Of a stretch of 64,000 bases of DNA, positions 48,510 to 58,769 are shown in pieces. Numbering within the stretch: the stretch's first letter is position 1; each line of letters begins with the position of its first letter. Source of the stretch: Lysobacteraceae bacterium NML93-0793 (GTDB taxonomy: Bacteria; Pseudomonadota; Gammaproteobacteria; Xanthomonadales; Xanthomonadaceae); the NCBI GenBank assembly GCA_002324875.1, contig NTJG01000011.1, positions 50,312 through 114,311 of the forward strand, read 5' to 3'. The position numbers were made by a program, and so were the translations under genes. The notes below the pieces were generated by a model, which saw only the letters and a program-made list of their open reading frames with translations, searched no databases and was not told the origin of the DNA.

Positions 48510-49916
48510 TCAGCGCACCATGCGATCGATCAGCGCGGCGATGCGCGCATAGGGCGGACTCAGCCAGTCGGTGACCGCGATGCGCGGCTGCCACAGCACC
48601 GGCAGCGCCTTGGTCATCGCATCGAAGCCGGCGCGCCCGTGATACGCGCCCATGCCGCTGGCGCCGACGCCGCCGAACGGCAACCGGTTCGCGGCGAAGT
48701 GCAGCAGGGTGTCGTTGACGGTGACCCCGCCTGCGACGGTCTTCGCCAGGATAGCTTCGACCTGGGCCCGGCTGCCGAAGGGATACAGCGCGAGCGGCCG
48801 CTCGCGCGCGTTGACGAAGTCGATCGCCTTGTCGAGCGTGCGGTAGGCGATCACCGGCAGGATCGGGCCGAAGATCTCCTCGCCCATCACCGCGGCATCG
48901 GCACCGGGATCGACGACCAGCGTGGGCGGAAACGCACGCGCGCCGTCGACGTCGAGCAGCGGCAGCACGGTGAGTCCGCGCTCGCGGGCATCGTCGAGCA
49001 GGCCGCTCAGGCGCTGGAACTGCGCATCGCTGACGATGTGGCTGTAGTCGGCGGCGCGGGCGGCCGCATCGGCGTAGCGGTCGGCGACCTCGAAGCGCAG
49101 CGCTTCGAGCAGGGCGTCGCGGCGCGCCGCATCGACGAGGACGTAGTCCGGCGCGATGCAGGTCTGCCCGGCGTTGAACAGCTTGCCGGTGACCAGACGC
49201 GCGGCCGCGCGATCGAGCGGATGGCCGGGGCAGACGATCGCCGGTGACTTGCCGCCCAGCTCCAGCGTCAGCGGTGTGAGGTTGGGCGCGGCGGCGGCCA
49301 TGACCTTGCGGCCCACCGAGGTGGAGCCGGTGAACACCAGATGGTCGAACGGCAGGCCGGCGAAGGCCGCGCCGACATCGGCATCGCCCAGGGCCACCGC
49401 CACGCGCTCCGGCGGGAAGACCTCGGCCAGCAGCGAGGCCAGAAACGCGCTGGTGCGCGGCGTGTGTTCCGAGGGCTTGAGGTAGACGTGATTGCCGGCC
49501 GCGATCGCGGTCGCCAGTGGAATCAGCGCAAGGTTCACCGGGTAGTTCCACGGCGCGATCACGCCGACCACGCCCAGCGGGACGGGGCGCAGCTGCGCGC
49601 GCGCCGGCCACAGCTTCCAGCCCGGCGCCACGCGGCGCGGCCGCATCCAGCCGCGCAGCGTGCGGCGCAGATGGTCGATGTCGGTAAGCACGGTCATGCC
49701 GTCGGCGATCAGCGATTCCTGGCGCGAGCGGTGACCGAAATCCGCGGCGATCGCGTCGGCCATCTCGTCGAGACGCCGGCGCAGCGCATCGCGCAGGCGG
49801 GCGAGATCGTCGCGGCGTTGCGCGGCGTCGGGGCGACGGGCCTGCCAGGCGGCGCGCAGGGTGTCGAGCGTCGGGCGCAGGGTGTCGAGCGGGGTGGAGG
49901 CGGCATCGGCGTTCAT
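48510..49916 (-). CDS. Aldehyde dehydrogenase (coniferyl-aldehyde type)
   Basis: 468 residues from ATG 49916. NAD(P)-dependent ALDH fold: GVVGVIAPWNYPVNLALIP, LKPSEHTPRTSA, FTGSTSVGRKVM, LELGGKSPAIV and the catalytic Cys in FNAGQTCIAPDYVLV. The N-terminus (RDDLARLRDALRRRLDEMAD) and LPFGGVGASGMGAYHGRAGFD near the end match the coniferyl-aldehyde dehydrogenase subgroup. It oxidises aldehydes to acids; the real substrate is uncertain. Confidence 0.92.
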   Translation of the reverse strand: MNADAASTPLDTLRPTLDTLRAAWQARRPDAAQRRDDLARLRDALRRRLDEMADAIAADFGHRSRQESLIADGMTVLTDIDHLRRTLRGWMRPRRVAPGWKLWPARAQLRPVPLGVVGVIAPWNYPVNLALIPLATAIAAGNHVYLKPSEHTPRTSAFLASLLAEVFPPERVAVALGDADVGAAFAGLPFDHLVFTGSTSVGRKVMAAAAPNLTPLTLELGGKSPAIVCPGHPLDRAAARLVTGKLFNAGQTCIAPDYVLVDAARRDALLEALRFEVADRYADAAARAADYSHIVSDAQFQRLSGLLDDARERGLTVLPLLDVDGARAFPPTLVVDPGADAAVMGEEIFGPILPVIAYRTLDKAIDFVNARERPLALYPFGSRAQVEAILAKTVAGGVTVNDTLLHFAANRLPFGGVGASGMGAYHGRAGFDAMTKALPVLWQPRIAVTDWLSPPYARIAALIDRMVR

Positions 49917-50020
49917 CGCCCGGAGTCTAGAGAGTCCGCCCCGCACGCCGCGTCGACACGCCCGGCCCATGCCGCCGGCGATGCGGCCAATCGCGTGGCG
50001 CATCGGGGCATACTGGTGCG

Positions 50021-50563
50021 ATGAATGTCAGACCTTATCGCGAGACCGCGCCGCAGCTCGGCGCGCGCGTCTACGTCGATCCCGCCGCGACCGTCATCGG
50101 CGACGTGGTGCTCGGCGACGACGTCTCGGTGTGGCCGGCGACGGTGATCCGAGGCGACGTCAACCACGTGCGCATCGGCGCGCGCACCAGCGTGCAGGAC
50201 GGCAGCGTGATCCACGTCAGCCACGCCGGGCCGCACGCGAAGCTCGGCGGCTTCGCGACGATCGTCGGCGCCGACGTCACCATCGGCCACAAGGCGATCC
50301 TGCACGCGTGCACGATCGAGGACGCGGTGCTGGTGGGCATGGGCGCGATCGTGCTCGACGGCGTGGTCGTGCGCCGCCACGCGATGATCGGCGCCGGCGC
50401 GGTCGTGCCGCCCGGACGCGAGGTCGGCGAGGGCGAGCTGTGGGTGGGCAGCCCGGCGCGCTGCGTGCGCCGGCTCACCGAGGCGCAGATCGAAGGCCTG
50501 CACTACAGCGCCGGGCATTATGTGCGTCTCAAGGACGAGTATCTGGCCGCACTCGGCGGCTGA
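50021..50563 (+). CDS. Gamma-carbonic-anhydrase family protein (left-handed beta-helix)
   Basis: 180 residues. Hexapeptide repeats throughout (VIGDVVLGDDVSVWP, RIGARTSVQDGSVIHVSH, VGADVTIGHKAILHACTIED, VLVGMGAIVLDGV). Zinc histidines in SHAG and IGHKAILHAC are present. Members such as YrdA and PaaY range from carbonic anhydrases to thioesterases; activity here is not predictable. Monocistronic, 81 bases ahead of the RDD operon. Confidence 0.93.
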   Translation: MNVRPYRETAPQLGARVYVDPAATVIGDVVLGDDVSVWPATVIRGDVNHVRIGARTSVQDGSVIHVSHAGPHAKLGGFATIVGADVTIGHKAILHACTIEDAVLVGMGAIVLDGVVVRRHAMIGAGAVVPPGREVGEGELWVGSPARCVRRLTEAQIEGLHYSAGHYVRLKDEYLAALGG

Positions 50564-50644
50564 CGCGGGCACGGGACGGCACGACATGCGCGAAGGCGGC
50601 GACAGGCGGACGGGAGCAGGGCGCGCAGCGGAGCGCGCGGACTG

Positions 50645-51328
50645 ATGCTCGACACGGTGCGCGAGGTGCACACGCCCGAAGGCGTGGCCCTGCGGCTGCC
50701 GGCGGCCGGGCCGGTGCCGCGCGCCGTGGCCTGGCTGATCGACCTGGCGATCCGCGGCGCGCTGCTGTTGCTGGTGTCGATCCTGCTCGGGCTGCTGGGG
50801 CAAGTAGGCGCCGGTGTCTACATGGTGGTGCTGTTCGTGATCTTCTGGGGCTACCCGGTGGTGTTCGAGGCGCTCTACGGCGGCCAGACACCGGGCAAGC
50901 GCGCGCTGTCGCTGCGGGTGGTCTCGGCCGACGGCGCGCCGATCGGCTGGATGGCGAGTTTCGTACGCAATCTGATGCGCACGGTCGACATGCTGCCGCT
51001 GGCCTACGGCGCCGGCCTCGTCACCAGCCTGGCCGACCCCTGGAGCCGGCGTCTGGGCGACATGGTCGCGGGCACGCTTGTGATCCACGCGCCGCGCGAG
51101 CGTGTGACGCTGCAGGCGATCGCGGTCGCGCCGCTGGCGCCGTCCATCCCGTTGCAGGCCGACGAGCAGCGCGCGGTGATCGCGTTCGCCGAGCGCGCCC
51201 ATCTGCTCGGTGAGGCCCGCCAGCGCGAGCTCGCCGACATCGTGGCGCCGGTGAGTGGCGCCCACGGCGAGCGCGGCGTGATGCGTCTGCTCGGCATCGC
51301 CAACGGGTTGCTGGGGCGGCGCGCGTGA
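50645..51328 (+). CDS. RDD family membrane protein
   Basis: 227 residues. RDD domain: RAVAWLIDLAIRGALLLLVS, GYPVVFEALYGGQTPGKRAL and RNLMRTVDMLPLAYGAGL, with the Arg and Asp residues in membrane spans that name the family. First gene of a six-gene operon (RDD, SpoIIM, DUF4129, DUF4350, MoxR, DUF58). Its stop overlaps the next start (GTGA). Some RDD proteins have been linked to ion transport; the role here is unknown. Confidence 0.92.
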   Translation: MLDTVREVHTPEGVALRLPAAGPVPRAVAWLIDLAIRGALLLLVSILLGLLGQVGAGVYMVVLFVIFWGYPVVFEALYGGQTPGKRALSLRVVSADGAPIGWMASFVRNLMRTVDMLPLAYGAGLVTSLADPWSRRLGDMVAGTLVIHAPRERVTLQAIAVAPLAPSIPLQADEQRAVIAFAERAHLLGEARQRELADIVAPVSGAHGERGVMRLLGIANGLLGRRA

Positions 51329-52326
51329 GGCAGGACCGGTTCGTCGACCGTCACGCCGGGGAGTGGGCCGCGTTCGAGCGCTGGCTTGATGCGCGCGAGG
51401 CCAGCCCGCGCCGCGCCCGGGCCACGCGGCGCAGCTGGGACGGGCTGGCGGACGAGGACGTGCCGTCGCGGTACCGGCGGCTGTGCCAGCAGCTCGCGCT
51501 CGCCCGCCGGCGCGGCTACAGCCCGCAGGTGACCGAACGGCTGCAGGCGCTGATGCAGCGCGGCCACAATCTGCTCTACCGTCCGCCACCGGCCCCGTGG
51601 CGCGGCGCGCTGGTGTTCCTGCTCGCCGACTTTCCACGTCTGGTCCGCGCCCAGCGCGGCTGCCTGTGGGCGTCACTGGCGTTGTTCGCCTTGCCGATGG
51701 TGCTGCTGTTCGTGCTGGTGCAGATCCGGCCGGAGCTGGCCTACAGCGTGCTGTCGACGGCGCAGCTGGCCGAAATGGAAGCGATGTACGACCCGGCGCG
51801 CGCCGGGCAGGCTTTCGCGCGCGACGGGCAGACGGACGTGCAGATGTTCGGCTACTACGTCTGGAACAACGTCAGCATCGGCTTCCGCACCTTCGCCAGC
51901 GGGCTGCTCGCCGGCGTCGGCACGATCTTCGTGCTGCTGTTCAACGGCACCTTCTTCGGCGTCATCGCCGGTCATCTGCAGGCGATCGGCCACGGCGGCC
52001 CGTTCTGGCGCTTCGTCGTCGGCCACTCGGCGCCCGAGCTCACCGCGATCGTCATCGCCGGTGCCGGCGGCCTGCGGCTGGGCCTGGCGCTGGTCGCACC
52101 GGGCCGCCTGCGTCGGGTGGACGCGCTGGTGCGGGCCGGGCGCGACGGGGGACGGCTGTGCCTCGGGATCCTGGTGATGCTGGTGTTCGCGGCGTTCGTC
52201 GAGGCGTTCTGGTCGTCGACCGGCGCGCTGCCCGATGCGCTGCGGTTCGGTGTCGGCGGCGCGCTGTGGCTGCTGGTGCTGCTGTGGTTGTGGCGCGGCG
52301 GACGGGGACGCGTCGATGCGGGTTGA
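51325..52326 (+). CDS. SpoIIM-like (DUF95) membrane protein
   Basis: 333 residues starting at GTG 51325, overlapping the RDD stop by four bases. SpoIIM-type features: SLALFALPMVLLFVLVQIRP, NNVSIGFRTFASGLLAGVGT, FLLFNGTFFGVIAGHL and GHSAPELTAIVIAGAGGLRLGLAL. Several membrane spans. In Bacillus SpoIIM is part of a peptidoglycan-remodelling complex for engulfment; in non-sporulating bacteria the homologue recurs next to MoxR/DUF58 genes. Confidence 0.9.
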   Translation: MRQDRFVDRHAGEWAAFERWLDAREASPRRARATRRSWDGLADEDVPSRYRRLCQQLALARRRGYSPQVTERLQALMQRGHNLLYRPPPAPWRGALVFLLADFPRLVRAQRGCLWASLALFALPMVLLFVLVQIRPELAYSVLSTAQLAEMEAMYDPARAGQAFARDGQTDVQMFGYYVWNNVSIGFRTFASGLLAGVGTIFVLLFNGTFFGVIAGHLQAIGHGGPFWRFVVGHSAPELTAIVIAGAGGLRLGLALVAPGRLRRVDALVRAGRDGGRLCLGILVMLVFAAFVEAFWSSTGALPDALRFGVGGALWLLVLLWLWRGGRGRVDAG

Positions 52327-53839
52327 CACCGTGCAGGTCGAGCTGCGCCCGCGCTCGGCCTGGGAAGCGATGGAGCTCGGCAATGCCCTGGTGCGGCGGC
52401 ACGCCAGCACGATCTGGCGCGCCTGGCTGCTGTGCTCGCTGCCGGTGTTCGTGCTGCTCAATGCGCTGGGCTGGTGGCTGGACCGCATGGGATGGGCGGC
52501 GTTGCTGCTGTGGTGGCTGCTGCCGGTGTTCGATCGCGTGCCGCTGTTCGTGCTCTCGCGCGCGGTGTTCGGCGCGGCGCCCACGCTGGGCCAGACACTC
52601 GCGGCGCAGATGCGCTGGGGCTGGCGCGCGGTGTCGCCGTACGTGGGCTGGCGCCGGTTCAGTCCGTGGCGGGCGGTGTCGTTGCCGGTCGCGCTGCTGG
52701 AGGGCGTCACCGGCGCCGCGCTGGCGCAGCGTCGGCGGCTGATGGTGGACGGCGTCGGCGGGCACACGCTGCTGCTCACCGGCATGGGCCATCTGTTCGT
52801 GCTGGCCCTGGTCGGGTCGCAAGTGGCCTTGCTGCTGCTGTTCGTGCCGGCGGAACTGCTGTCCGAATCGGCCCGGGCGATGTGGGCCCTGATCGCGGAG
52901 CAGCCGCCGCGCTGGGTGCAGGGGCTCGCCAATCTCGGGCTGTGGCTGGCGCTGGGCCTGATCGCGCCGTTCCAGATGGGCGCCGGGTTCGGCCTCTATC
53001 TCAACCGGCGGACGCGGCTGGAAGCCTGGGATCTGGAAATCGCCTTCCGCCGCCTGCGCGCACGCATCGCGCCGGGTGTCGCGTCGCTGGCCGCGGTGTC
53101 GCTCGCGTGCCTGCTGGCGGTCGCGCCGGGTGCGCGCGCGCAGGACGCGTCAGCGGACGCCGGGGTGACGCCGACGCTGCCCGCCGTGTTCGGAGCACCG
53201 GTCGACGATCCGGCGTTCGAGCGCGCAGTCGCCGAGGCCTACAGCGATCCGTTGCTCGGCAGCTCGCGTACCCAGGTGCGTTGGCAGCGCAAGGACCGCG
53301 CCGGGTCCGAGGCATCGCCGCGCAAGGTTCCGCCGGGTCTCTTCGGCGCGCTGAGCCGGATGCTCGCGTTCCTCGCCGAGTTCGGGCTGTGGATCGTGCT
53401 CGGGCTGCTGGTGCTCGCGCTGGTGCTCACCGCACGGCGCTGGTGGCCGTGGATGCGCGGCATCGCCGTGCGTGCACCGGTGGAGCGCGAGATCACGGTC
53501 AGTGCGGCGCCACCGCTTCCCGAACCCCTGCCCGATGCACTGCTCGACGCGGTGCGCGCGCTGTGGTCGGCCGGCGAGCGCCGCCGTGCACTGGCGCTGC
53601 TGTACCGCGCCAGCGTCGCGGAAATGGCGCAGCGCGCCGGCGTCACCCTGGTGCCCGGCGCCACCGAGGCCGAGTGCCTGCGCGCGTCGCGGCGGATGCC
53701 CGACGCCGACGATCGCAGCGCGTTCGCCGAGATGGTGCGGGTGTGGCAGCGCGCCGCCTACGGCCAGCGCCTGCCCGACGATGCCGGATTCGATGCGCTG
53801 CTGAACGCCCTTGCGCCGCGCTTCGGATGGACGCGCTGA
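52316..53839 (+). CDS. DUF4129 membrane protein
   Basis: 507 residues from ATG 52316, overlapping the SpoIIM gene by 11 bases. N-terminal half has several membrane spans (LLCSLPVFVLLNALGWWL, LLLWWLLPVFDRVPLFVL, LFVLALVGSQVALLLLFV). After a span at about 275-290 and a polar section comes the DUF4129 C-terminus: LDAVRALWSAGERRRALALLYRA, ATEAECLRASR and FAEMVRVWQRAAYGQRLPDD. DUF4129 often sits beside transglutaminase-like or MoxR proteins. Function unknown, envelope-related by context. Confidence 0.88.
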   Translation: MRVDTVQVELRPRSAWEAMELGNALVRRHASTIWRAWLLCSLPVFVLLNALGWWLDRMGWAALLLWWLLPVFDRVPLFVLSRAVFGAAPTLGQTLAAQMRWGWRAVSPYVGWRRFSPWRAVSLPVALLEGVTGAALAQRRRLMVDGVGGHTLLLTGMGHLFVLALVGSQVALLLLFVPAELLSESARAMWALIAEQPPRWVQGLANLGLWLALGLIAPFQMGAGFGLYLNRRTRLEAWDLEIAFRRLRARIAPGVASLAAVSLACLLAVAPGARAQDASADAGVTPTLPAVFGAPVDDPAFERAVAEAYSDPLLGSSRTQVRWQRKDRAGSEASPRKVPPGLFGALSRMLAFLAEFGLWIVLGLLVLALVLTARRWWPWMRGIAVRAPVEREITVSAAPPLPEPLPDALLDAVRALWSAGERRRALALLYRASVAEMAQRAGVTLVPGATEAECLRASRRMPDADDRSAFAEMVRVWQRAAYGQRLPDDAGFDALLNALAPRFGWTR

Positions 53840-55055
53840 TGCGCTGGCCGGCGCGCATCGGATGGGGGCTGCTGGCCGCGCTGGCGATCGCGTCGGGCGT
53901 GGCCTGGTTCCTGCACACGCACGAACGCGTGGAAGACACCGTCCCGCTGCCGCCGCGCGGCGAGGCCGCCTACAACCCGCTCTACGCGCTGCGCGAATCG
54001 CTGCGCGCGGCCGGAGTGCCGGCGGAATCGCGGCGGCGGCTCGACGGCGAACGCGCACTGGGGGTGCGCGACACGGTGTTGATGATCGGCGATCCCGGCA
54101 CCGCATCGCCCGGCGACGTGCAGCGCCTGCTCGACTGGGCGGAGAGCGGTGGCCACCTGCTGGTGCGCACGCCGCCGTGGACGCGCCGCCCGCGCGAGGC
54201 GCAGGCCTGGGGTCTGCTGGAGCGTCTGGGCGTGCAGCCGGTCGGTGCGCCGGGCCAGTGCGCGTCGCTGCACATCGAGGGCCAGTCCCCGCACGTCGAA
54301 TTCTGCCGGGGCCAGCGGTTCGTGCTGGTGGACCGCACGCCGGAACTGCGCTGGGAGGGCGAGGCGCCGTCGGCCCGCGCGGACGGCGCGCCGGACGCCG
54401 GCGCGGTGGATCCGCAGATGCGGGCGGTGCTGGATCGCCTCGAACAGCAGCGTCGCGCGAGCGGCGCGGGGCTGGTGTACGCACGACTGGTGCACGGCGC
54501 CGGCCGCATCGACGTGCTGGCCGATTTCGATTTCCTCGAGAACGCGTCGCTGCGCGACGTGCCGCACCAGCGGCTCGCCCGGCAGATCCTCGCCCCGAAC
54601 TGGGGCCACGGCACGATGCACCTGGTGTATGCGGCGCGCGTGCCGCCGCTGTGGTGGCTGCTGCTGACGCGCGGCTGGATGGCCTGGGGCCCGTTGTTGC
54701 TGGCGCTGGCTGCGTGGCTGTGGATGCGCACGCAGCGCTTCGGCCCGCTGTTGCCCACGCCGCCGCTGGCGCGACGCGCGCTGCTCGAACACGTCGGCGC
54801 CAGCGGCGAGCATCTCGTGCGCTACGGCCGCGCAGCGCTGCTGCACGAGGCGGTGCGCGCGGCCTTCTACGACCGGCTGCGCCGACGCGATCCGCTGGCC
54901 GCCGCGCTCGAGGGCGAGGCCGGCATCGAGGCCATCGCCACGCGCACCGGCCTGCCGCCGCGGGACGTGCGCCAGGCACTGCAACCACCGAAACCCGATG
55001 ACGCCGCGGCCTTCCGCCAGCGTGTCGCCCGACTGATCCAGATGAGACGCCGACT

Positions 55056-55059
<4 letters not shown>
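53839..55059 (+). CDS. DUF4350 membrane protein
   Basis: 406 residues; start ATG 53839 shares one base with the upstream stop (TGATG), and an in-frame ATG at 53827 is the alternative. N-terminal membrane span, then a periplasmic DUF4350 domain with a glutaminase-like fold (AAYNPLYALRESLRAAG, VLMIGDPGTASPGDVQRLLDWAE, GGHLLVRTP), a C-terminal span (WMAWGPLLLALAAWLWM) and a helical cytoplasmic tail. Part of the MoxR operon. No enzymatic activity known for the family. Confidence 0.88.
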
Positions 55060-56048
<989 letters not shown>

Positions 56049-56079
56049 CGGCGGTTCTGAGCTTCGCGGGAGTGCCGCG

Positions 56080-57399
56080 GTGAGGCCGACGACGGTCCTG
56101 GTCGTGCTGCTGACCGTCTGGGGCGTCGCGGGCGTCGCCGGCTCGCTGTGGCCGGCGGCGGTGCTGCCCTGGCAGGTGTTCGGCACGACGCTGCTGGTGT
56201 TGTCGGTCGGTGACCTGCTGGTGCTGGTGCGGCGCCCGACGCCCGACGTGGTGCGGGTGATGCCGGATGCCTGGCCGATCGGCGTCGCGCGCGACGTCAC
56301 CCTGCGCCTCGAGGGCCCGCGCCGGCAGTCGCTCGACGTCCACGATCTGCATCCGGCCGCCTGGCAGTGCGAGGGGCTGCCGCGCCGGGTCCGGCTGGCC
56401 GCGGGCATGGTGAGCGAGTTCGACTACCGCCTGCGGCCCACGCAGCGCGGCGAGGCGCGCTTCGACGGCGTGCAGCTGCGGCTGCGCTCGCCGCTCGGAC
56501 TGTGGCGCCAGATGCGCATGGCCGGCGTCGCCCGTCCGGTGCGGGTGTTTCCGAACTTCGCGCCGCTGACCCGGCTCGCGCTGCTTGGCGCGGACCGCGC
56601 GTCGCGACTGGTCGGTGCGCACATCAAGCGCCGCCGCGGCGAGGGCACCGATTTCCACCAGATGCGCGAGTACCGCGTGGGCGACAGCCTGCGCCAGATC
56701 GACTGGAAGGCCAGCTCCCGCGCACGCAAGCTGATCTCGCGCGAGTACCAGGACGAGAAGAACCAGCAGCTGGTCGTCGTGCTCGATACCGGACGGCGCA
56801 TGCTTGCCCAGGAGACGACCTCCGCCGACACCGGCCACGCGCTGTCGCATTTCGACCATGCGCTGGATGCCGCGCTGGTCGTGTCCTATCTCGCCCTGCG
56901 TCAGGGCGACGCGGTGGGGCTGTTCGCGACCGGTGGCGAGGCGCGGTGGATGGCGCCGCAGCGCGGCATGGGGGCGATCGACACGCTGTTGCGCGTGAGC
57001 TACGACCTCCAGCCGCAGCCGGTCGCCACCGACTATCTGGCCGCGGCGACCGAGCTGTCAGTGCGCCAGCGCCGCCGCGGTCTGCTGATGCTGGTGACCA
57101 ATCTGCGCGACGAGGACATCGAGGACGTGCTGGCCGCGGTGCGCCTGCTGCAGCGCCGTCATCTGGTGATCGTGGCGTCGCTGCGCGAACGTGCGCTCGA
57201 CGCCGTGCTCGACACCGAGGTGCACGACCACGACGCCGCGGTACGTGCCGGCGCCACCGCACGCTATCTCGCCCAGCGGCAGGCCGCGCACGATGCGCTG
57301 CGCAATCACGGGGTGACCGTGCTCGACGTGACCGGCGAGGCCCTGCCGGCCGCGCTCGTCGACCGCTATCTGGCGGTCAAGCGCGACGGGCGGCTGTAG
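56080..57399 (+). CDS. DUF58 protein, MoxR partner
   Basis: 439 residues from GTG 56080 behind GGGAG. Two membrane spans at the N-terminus (VLVVLLTVWGVAGVAGSLWP and following). The DUF58 signature RRGEGTDFHQMREYRVGDSL and IDWKASSRARKLISREYQDE leads into a VWA-like fold (QQLVVVLDTGRRM, MLVTNLRDEDI). It is the standard partner of MoxR ATPases. Last gene of the operon. Confidence 0.93.
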   Translation: MRPTTVLVVLLTVWGVAGVAGSLWPAAVLPWQVFGTTLLVLSVGDLLVLVRRPTPDVVRVMPDAWPIGVARDVTLRLEGPRRQSLDVHDLHPAAWQCEGLPRRVRLAAGMVSEFDYRLRPTQRGEARFDGVQLRLRSPLGLWRQMRMAGVARPVRVFPNFAPLTRLALLGADRASRLVGAHIKRRRGEGTDFHQMREYRVGDSLRQIDWKASSRARKLISREYQDEKNQQLVVVLDTGRRMLAQETTSADTGHALSHFDHALDAALVVSYLALRQGDAVGLFATGGEARWMAPQRGMGAIDTLLRVSYDLQPQPVATDYLAAATELSVRQRRRGLLMLVTNLRDEDIEDVLAAVRLLQRRHLVIVASLRERALDAVLDTEVHDHDAAVRAGATARYLAQRQAAHDALRNHGVTVLDVTGEALPAALVDRYLAVKRDGRL

Positions 57400-57446
57400 C
57401 GGCGGCTGCGGTCACGCGCGCGGACGGTGGGTGCGATGCCCGTCGG

Positions 57447-57821
57447 TCAGGCGCCAACGCGTGCCCGCACCCGGGCGAGGTCGCGCACCGGGCGCACCTC
57501 GATGCTGCCGGTTCTCGCCCACGGGAATTCGCGCGCGATGCGCAGGGCGTCTTCCTCGCTGTCGGCCTCGATCAGGTTGAAGCCGGCCAGCATTTCCTTG
57601 GTTTCCGAGAACGGACCGTCGGTGACCTGGGTGCGGCCACCGCGCGTGCGCACGGTACGCGCGGTCGCGGCAGGTTCCAGCTGGCGCGAGTCGAGCAGGG
57701 TGCCCGCGGCCTGCAGCGCATCGGCGTGCTGCAGGCAGCCGCGCATCATCGTGTCGAATTCACCATCGGCGAGTTCGCCCAGCAGTGCATCGTCGGTGTA
57801 GATCAGAAGCAGGTACTGCAT
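57447..57821 (-). CDS. YciI-like (YCII-related) domain protein
   Basis: 124 residues. Begins MQYLLLIYTDDALLGELADG and contains TRGGRTQVTDGPFSETKEML and GFNLIEADSEEDALRIAREF, the standard pattern of the YCII/DGPF family. Dimeric alpha/beta protein, function poorly known; some relatives are fused to ECF sigma factors, but no sigma gene is adjacent. Confidence 0.92.
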   Translation of the reverse strand: MQYLLLIYTDDALLGELADGEFDTMMRGCLQHADALQAAGTLLDSRQLEPAATARTVRTRGGRTQVTDGPFSETKEMLAGFNLIEADSEEDALRIAREFPWARTGSIEVRPVRDLARVRARVGA

Positions 57822-57837
57822 GGGCGCGGCCTCCGGC

Positions 57838-58080
57838 TCAGGCGTCGAGATGGAAATAGGGCTCGACGGTGCCGCGCAGCTTCACGGTCAGCGGCTGGCC
57901 GCGGCGGTCGAGCGCGCGGCCGGCGGCGACCCGGATCCAGCCTTCGCTGACGCAGTACTCCTCGACATCGCGACGCTCGTCGCCGTTGAAGCGGATGCCG
58001 ATGCCGCGGTTCATGGCGGCCTCGTCGTAGTGCGGGCTGCGTGGATCGTTGGACAGGCGGTCGGGCGGGGTGTCGGACAT
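57838..58080 (-). CDS. DUF3297 family protein
   Basis: 80 residues: DRLSNDPRSPHYDEAAMNRG, IRFNGDERRDVEEYCVSEGW and LTVKLRGTVEPYF. The family is glutathione-peroxidase-neighbour-like and of unknown function. Ends 16 bases before the YciI-like gene start, so possibly co-transcribed. Confidence 0.9.
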   Translation of the reverse strand: MSDTPPDRLSNDPRSPHYDEAAMNRGIGIRFNGDERRDVEEYCVSEGWIRVAAGRALDRRGQPLTVKLRGTVEPYFHLDA

Positions 58081-58194
58081 GGTGTGGGTTCGTCGTGCGG
58101 GATCGCGCGCAGGATACCGTCGCGGCGCCCCGGCTTCATCCCGGGGGCCGGAGCGCGATACCGCAGGCGGCGCCGCGCACGCCGCGTGGTGCGT

Positions 58195-58479
58195 TCAGGG
58201 CGCTTCGCCGCGGCCCTGGCGGCGGGCGTTGACGATCACGGCACGCACCTGCTCGCGATCGTGGTGGCGCGAGATCGCCACGGCCCCCAGCGCAAGCGCG
58301 CGCTCGCGCATGGCGGCGGTGACGTCGTAATGCGCACCGCTGGGACGGTCCTGGAACGCGCGGCGCGGAATGCCCAGCAGCGCGGCGAAGGCATGCAGTT
58401 CGGCGAGCGTATCGGCCATCAGGTGCGCCCAGCGCTCGCCTCGCCAGGCATGGACCGCATCGTCGACGTAGACGGCCAT
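58195..58479 (-). CDS. DUF4031 family protein
   Basis: 94 residues from ATG 58479. MAVYVDDAVHAWRGERWAHL, LHAFAALLGIPRRAFQDRP and HYDVTAAMRERALALGAVAI are the usual stretches. Small cytoplasmic protein of unknown function. Confidence 0.88.
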   Translation of the reverse strand: MAVYVDDAVHAWRGERWAHLMADTLAELHAFAALLGIPRRAFQDRPSGAHYDVTAAMRERALALGAVAISRHHDREQVRAVIVNARRQGRGEAP

Positions 58480-58769
58480 GTGAACGCGTCTGCACATCGG
58501 CGTCATCGCCGGTGGCCGATGATAGCCGGCGCACGTCACAGCACGTGCTTCGGCGATCGCGAGCCGCGTCCACGCCTCCCAACTTCGAGACGACACCTGG
58601 CGTGCGACGACCGCGTTGCGCGGAGGATCACGTGTTGTCCCGGCGGGCCGGCGCGACGCGCATGCAGGCGCTCCGCGCCCACCCGGGCGGGGCAAACCGA
58701 CGATGGGCGCCACTCCGATGGAAGGCGAGGCCGCGATCGGGACACGCAGGAAACGAGGAGAGCAACCTG